This document shows, piece after piece, positions 4,414 through 6,520 of a stretch of DNA of 6,520 nucleotides. Position 1 is the stretch's first letter; every line of letters begins with the position of its first letter. The position numbers and the translations under genes are program-made. The stretch is from Coriobacteriaceae bacterium (lineage in GTDB: Bacteria > Actinomycetota > Coriobacteriia > Coriobacteriales > UMGS124), in the NCBI GenBank assembly GCA_019420325.1, contig JAHZHK010000146.1, positions 1-6,520 on the forward strand, given 5' to 3'. The notes beneath the pieces are model-generated. The model did no database searches and had not been told where the DNA came from. It worked only from the letters and a program-made list of their open reading frames with translations.

Positions 4414-6420
4414 ATGAAAGATAAGCAACTTGAAAGCCGCCGCTGGTGGGGCATGGGTGGGGCGCAGAGCCCGGTGTTTGTGCGCAATGGCAAAGCATGC
4501 CTGGTAAAAGGCGGTGCGGGTGTTGTGATGGGCGAGCTCGTGCAGCGCGTGCAGGCTGTGCTTGCGGGAGGTGCCAAGTCGCAAGATGTCCTGGTGTTGT
4601 GCGCCGACCCAACGAGTGCCGCGCGCATGCAGGCAGAGCTGGCCGCTGTGCGGGCAGAGGGTGTCGGCGAGGCTGCGGGTGCTGGTTGGGCGGAGGGCAC
4701 TGGCGAGGTGCGTGTCCTTACGTGCCGCGAGCTTGCGTGTGCCGTGCTGGCTGACCCCGACAGCGCCGCCGCAACGGGGATGTCGTTCTCCTTGGGCCGC
4801 GCGCGCCTTCTCAGCGCATATGAGACGGACTTCCTGATGGAGGACGTCAAGACGCTCGGCGCCCGCCCCAAGCGCCTGCGCGAGATGCTCAAGTTTTTCT
4901 ACCGTGGCTGGACCGAGCTTGCTGACGAGGACCCCGAGTGGCTCTTCACCGTTGAGGAGATTGACACGTTCGAGTTCCTTACCTGTGAGCTGCAGTACCT
5001 GGGCGCCATGATGGAGCCGCAGGTGAGCAACCTTGCGACCAAGGCGCTGCGCATGGAGGGGCGGGTGCGCGAAAGGTTTGTGCGCAAGCATGTGTTCGTG
5101 TACGGCTATCAAAGCCTGAGCCGTGCCTCGCAACTGCTCTGTCAGCTTGTGGCTGGTGAGGAGCTTGTTGCAGGGGTTGGCCCGGACATGGGTGTCGACG
5201 TGTTTGAAAGCTATGCGTACCCGGCGGGTGTCGAGGACTTTGTGCGCCTGAATCCTGCGGCCAAGGTCGTGGAAGTGGATACGCAGGGCGTTGCGGGCGA
5301 CAAGGTGTGCGACGCGCGTTCATGGAAGACCCCTGCTGATGAGGTCGAAGGTACGGCCGATGCCATTGTGGCGGCCGTCGAGGCTGGCATGAATGCCGAG
5401 GATATTGCCGTGGTCACCTTCCATCCCTGGTGGACCCAGCAGATGGCGCGTGCCCTTCAGGCGCGTGGTCTGCAGGCGAATGCCTGGCTCGGAGCGCCCA
5501 AGCTGCATGGCGACATTCGCGAGCTCGACAGGTGCTTGGGCCTTCGCACGGTCACTCTCCTGCGCCTCCTTGCGGATGAGCATGACGGCATGGCATGGAG
5601 GAGCTGGTTTGGTTTTGGCGACTACCTTGCCCGCAGTAACCAGTTTGCCGAAATGCGCCGCCGCGTGTGCGGCATGCATATAGGCGAGGGCTGCACTGTG
5701 GCGGCGAGCAAGCGTGCCGAGGTGAGCGCGCAAGAGGCAACGAGCACATGCGGCGAGGGCGCTACCTGCGGAGACACGCGGGGCGCACGCGGCGGGGGCG
5801 CTGCGAAGTTGAGTGCGCATGGCGACGTGCACGGCGACCTTGCAGCTTACGGCATCGACCTCGATTCCGACCTCAAACCCCTGTTCGCCGAGGTGCGTGA
5901 ATTGCGCGGCCCAAGGTTGCTGGCGTATCTGGTCGAGACGCTTGCCGGTCCCGACGTGCCGCTACCGGCTTCGGTGCGCCCGCTGCTTGCGCTGGGCCCC
6001 GACGCCGACGCTGCGCAGATGGTGGCCGAGCTCGATCGCCTGCAGTTTTTCTCGGGTGTGCCCGCCCGGGCCGGTGTGACGGTTGCTTCTTATACGGCCC
6101 TGGCCGATATCGACTTTGACCAGGTGTTTTTCGTTGGGTTTGCGAACGGTCTTTTCCCTCGAGCCGACTACTTCGATCTCACCAAGGTCACGGTGGACAA
6201 GCAGGCAAAGATGGGCGAGCGTGATGCCCACGCGGCGCGTGCTATGGCGGGCCTGGGCACCCGGGGGCTGCATGTGGGCAGCTTCGAGCGTTGCGAACGC
6301 ACGCTGGCCGACCGCATGGGCGTAAAGCAGGTGCGCATCTACGCTGCCGACGACTTTGGCCGCGAGATGGTCGAAGCCGCTCCCAGCATCTATACCGACG
6401 TGCTGCTGGGTGGGGCGTAG
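4414..6420 (+). CDS. UvrD/AddB-like superfamily 1 helicase homologue with degenerate ATPase motifs
   Basis: The 668-residue protein follows the order of a UvrD-type helicase but lacks its catalytic residues. The P-loop position reads GAGVVMG (34-40), where helicases have GAGSGKT, so the lysine is a methionine. The VLTCRELA stretch (101-108) fits motif Ia. The Walker B position reads VFVYGYQSLSRASQLL (227-242) where VDEYQD is expected, so both acidic residues are lost. Residues 256-285 resemble a decayed motif III region. The EVEGTADAIVAAVEAG and IAVVTFHPWW stretches (310-340) match motif IV surroundings. VASYTALADIDFDQVFFVGF and GLFPR (557-583) match motif V without KGLE. No clean motif VI or C-terminal nuclease domain is seen. 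Residues about 425-475 form a low-complexity Gly/Ala/Thr linker. The ATG is the first start after the preceding TAG stops; GAGG upstream serves as ribosome-binding site. Codon use is looser than in the enzyme genes. It could be a structural or nucleic-acid-binding protein; ATP-driven unwinding is unlikely. Confidence 0.85.
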   Translation: MKDKQLESRRWWGMGGAQSPVFVRNGKACLVKGGAGVVMGELVQRVQAVLAGGAKSQDVLVLCADPTSAARMQAELAAVRAEGVGEAAGAGWAEGTGEVRVLTCRELACAVLADPDSAAATGMSFSLGRARLLSAYETDFLMEDVKTLGARPKRLREMLKFFYRGWTELADEDPEWLFTVEEIDTFEFLTCELQYLGAMMEPQVSNLATKALRMEGRVRERFVRKHVFVYGYQSLSRASQLLCQLVAGEELVAGVGPDMGVDVFESYAYPAGVEDFVRLNPAAKVVEVDTQGVAGDKVCDARSWKTPADEVEGTADAIVAAVEAGMNAEDIAVVTFHPWWTQQMARALQARGLQANAWLGAPKLHGDIRELDRCLGLRTVTLLRLLADEHDGMAWRSWFGFGDYLARSNQFAEMRRRVCGMHIGEGCTVAASKRAEVSAQEATSTCGEGATCGDTRGARGGGAAKLSAHGDVHGDLAAYGIDLDSDLKPLFAEVRELRGPRLLAYLVETLAGPDVPLPASVRPLLALGPDADAAQMVAELDRLQFFSGVPARAGVTVASYTALADIDFDQVFFVGFANGLFPRADYFDLTKVTVDKQAKMGERDAHAARAMAGLGTRGLHVGSFERCERTLADRMGVKQVRIYAADDFGREMVEAAPSIYTDVLLGGA

Positions 6421-6520
6421 AGCCTGCCGGCCGTTCGGCTTTCCATTGGAGAGCGTCAACCTCGCGGATCGCGTGCCAAATTGTGGTGTACGGGATGGGT
6501 CCGGCCGGGCCGGGAATCGT
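6421..6520 (+). other. Unresolved end of window
   Basis: No gene can be called in these last 100 bases. A small hairpin, GCCG (6426-6429) with CGGC (6436-6439) followed by TTTCC, is a weak terminator candidate. A GC palindrome, CCGGC-CGG-GCCGG, lies at 6501-6513. An ATG at 6495 and a GTG at 6473 open frames that run off the edge, but neither has a convincing ribosome-binding site. Confidence 0.3.

Noticed and set aside
2734..5133. A 799-codon open frame on the minus strand crossing three plus-strand genes
   Set aside because: It is codon-aligned with genes that share one frame, so it stays open merely because TTA, CTA and TCA codons are rare in this GC-rich coding style. The product is Leu/His/Arg-rich with no recognisable domain, and it crosses gene boundaries.
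6473..6520. Start of a further gene at the right edge (GTG 6473 or ATG 6495)
   Set aside because: Fewer than 17 codons are visible, with no clear ribosome-binding site and no recognisable motif.
1..6520. Mobile element, CRISPR array, tRNA or rRNA
   Set aside because: I saw no transposase or integrase motifs, regularly spaced repeats, cloverleaf-like patterns or ribosomal RNA core sequences on either strand.

Overview
The window is about 6.5 kb of GC-rich DNA with five consecutive plus-strand genes and no mobile element, RNA gene or CRISPR array that I can see. The GC-ending codon choice, the style of the molybdopterin enzyme and the gene set suggest an anaerobic actinobacterium of the Coriobacteriia (Eggerthella/Slackia/Adlercreutzia type). 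That placement is inference from protein style, not from a marker gene.

Layout: (1) 1-1775, the C-terminal two thirds of a DMSO-reductase-superfamily molybdenum enzyme, cut by the window edge. (2) 1772-2518, its four-cluster iron-sulfur subunit, overlapping the first gene by 4 bases (ATGA). (3) 2519-2754, a 236-base gap with a relatively AT-rich first part and then three strong stem-loops in a row. (4) 2755-3558, an unrecognised 267-residue acidic protein that appears to hold two related winged-helix-like units. (5) 3616-4362, a TorD/DmsD-family chaperone. (6) 4414-6420, a 668-residue protein with the outline of a UvrD/AddB-like superfamily 1 helicase whose ATP-binding and hydrolysis motifs have been replaced. 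(7) 6421-6520, the start of the next gap or gene, unresolved.

How it fits together: genes 1 and 2 would form the catalytic and electron-transfer parts of a molybdenum-dependent reductase or related enzyme, with the substrate unknown. The TorD-like protein would hold the catalytic subunit during cofactor loading and, if a twin-arginine signal exists upstream of the window, export. No NrfD/DmsC-type membrane anchor lies between the iron-sulfur gene and the chaperone. The two odd genes, a tandem winged-helix-like protein and a probably ATPase-dead helicase-like protein, flank the chaperone on the same strand with gaps of 57 and 51 bases. They could be accessory maturation or regulatory factors for the enzyme, or they could simply be neighbours. 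This pairing is the most interesting part of the window. Codon use is strongly biased to C-ending codons in genes 1 and 2 and visibly looser in gene 5, consistent with high expression of the enzyme and lower expression of the accessory genes.
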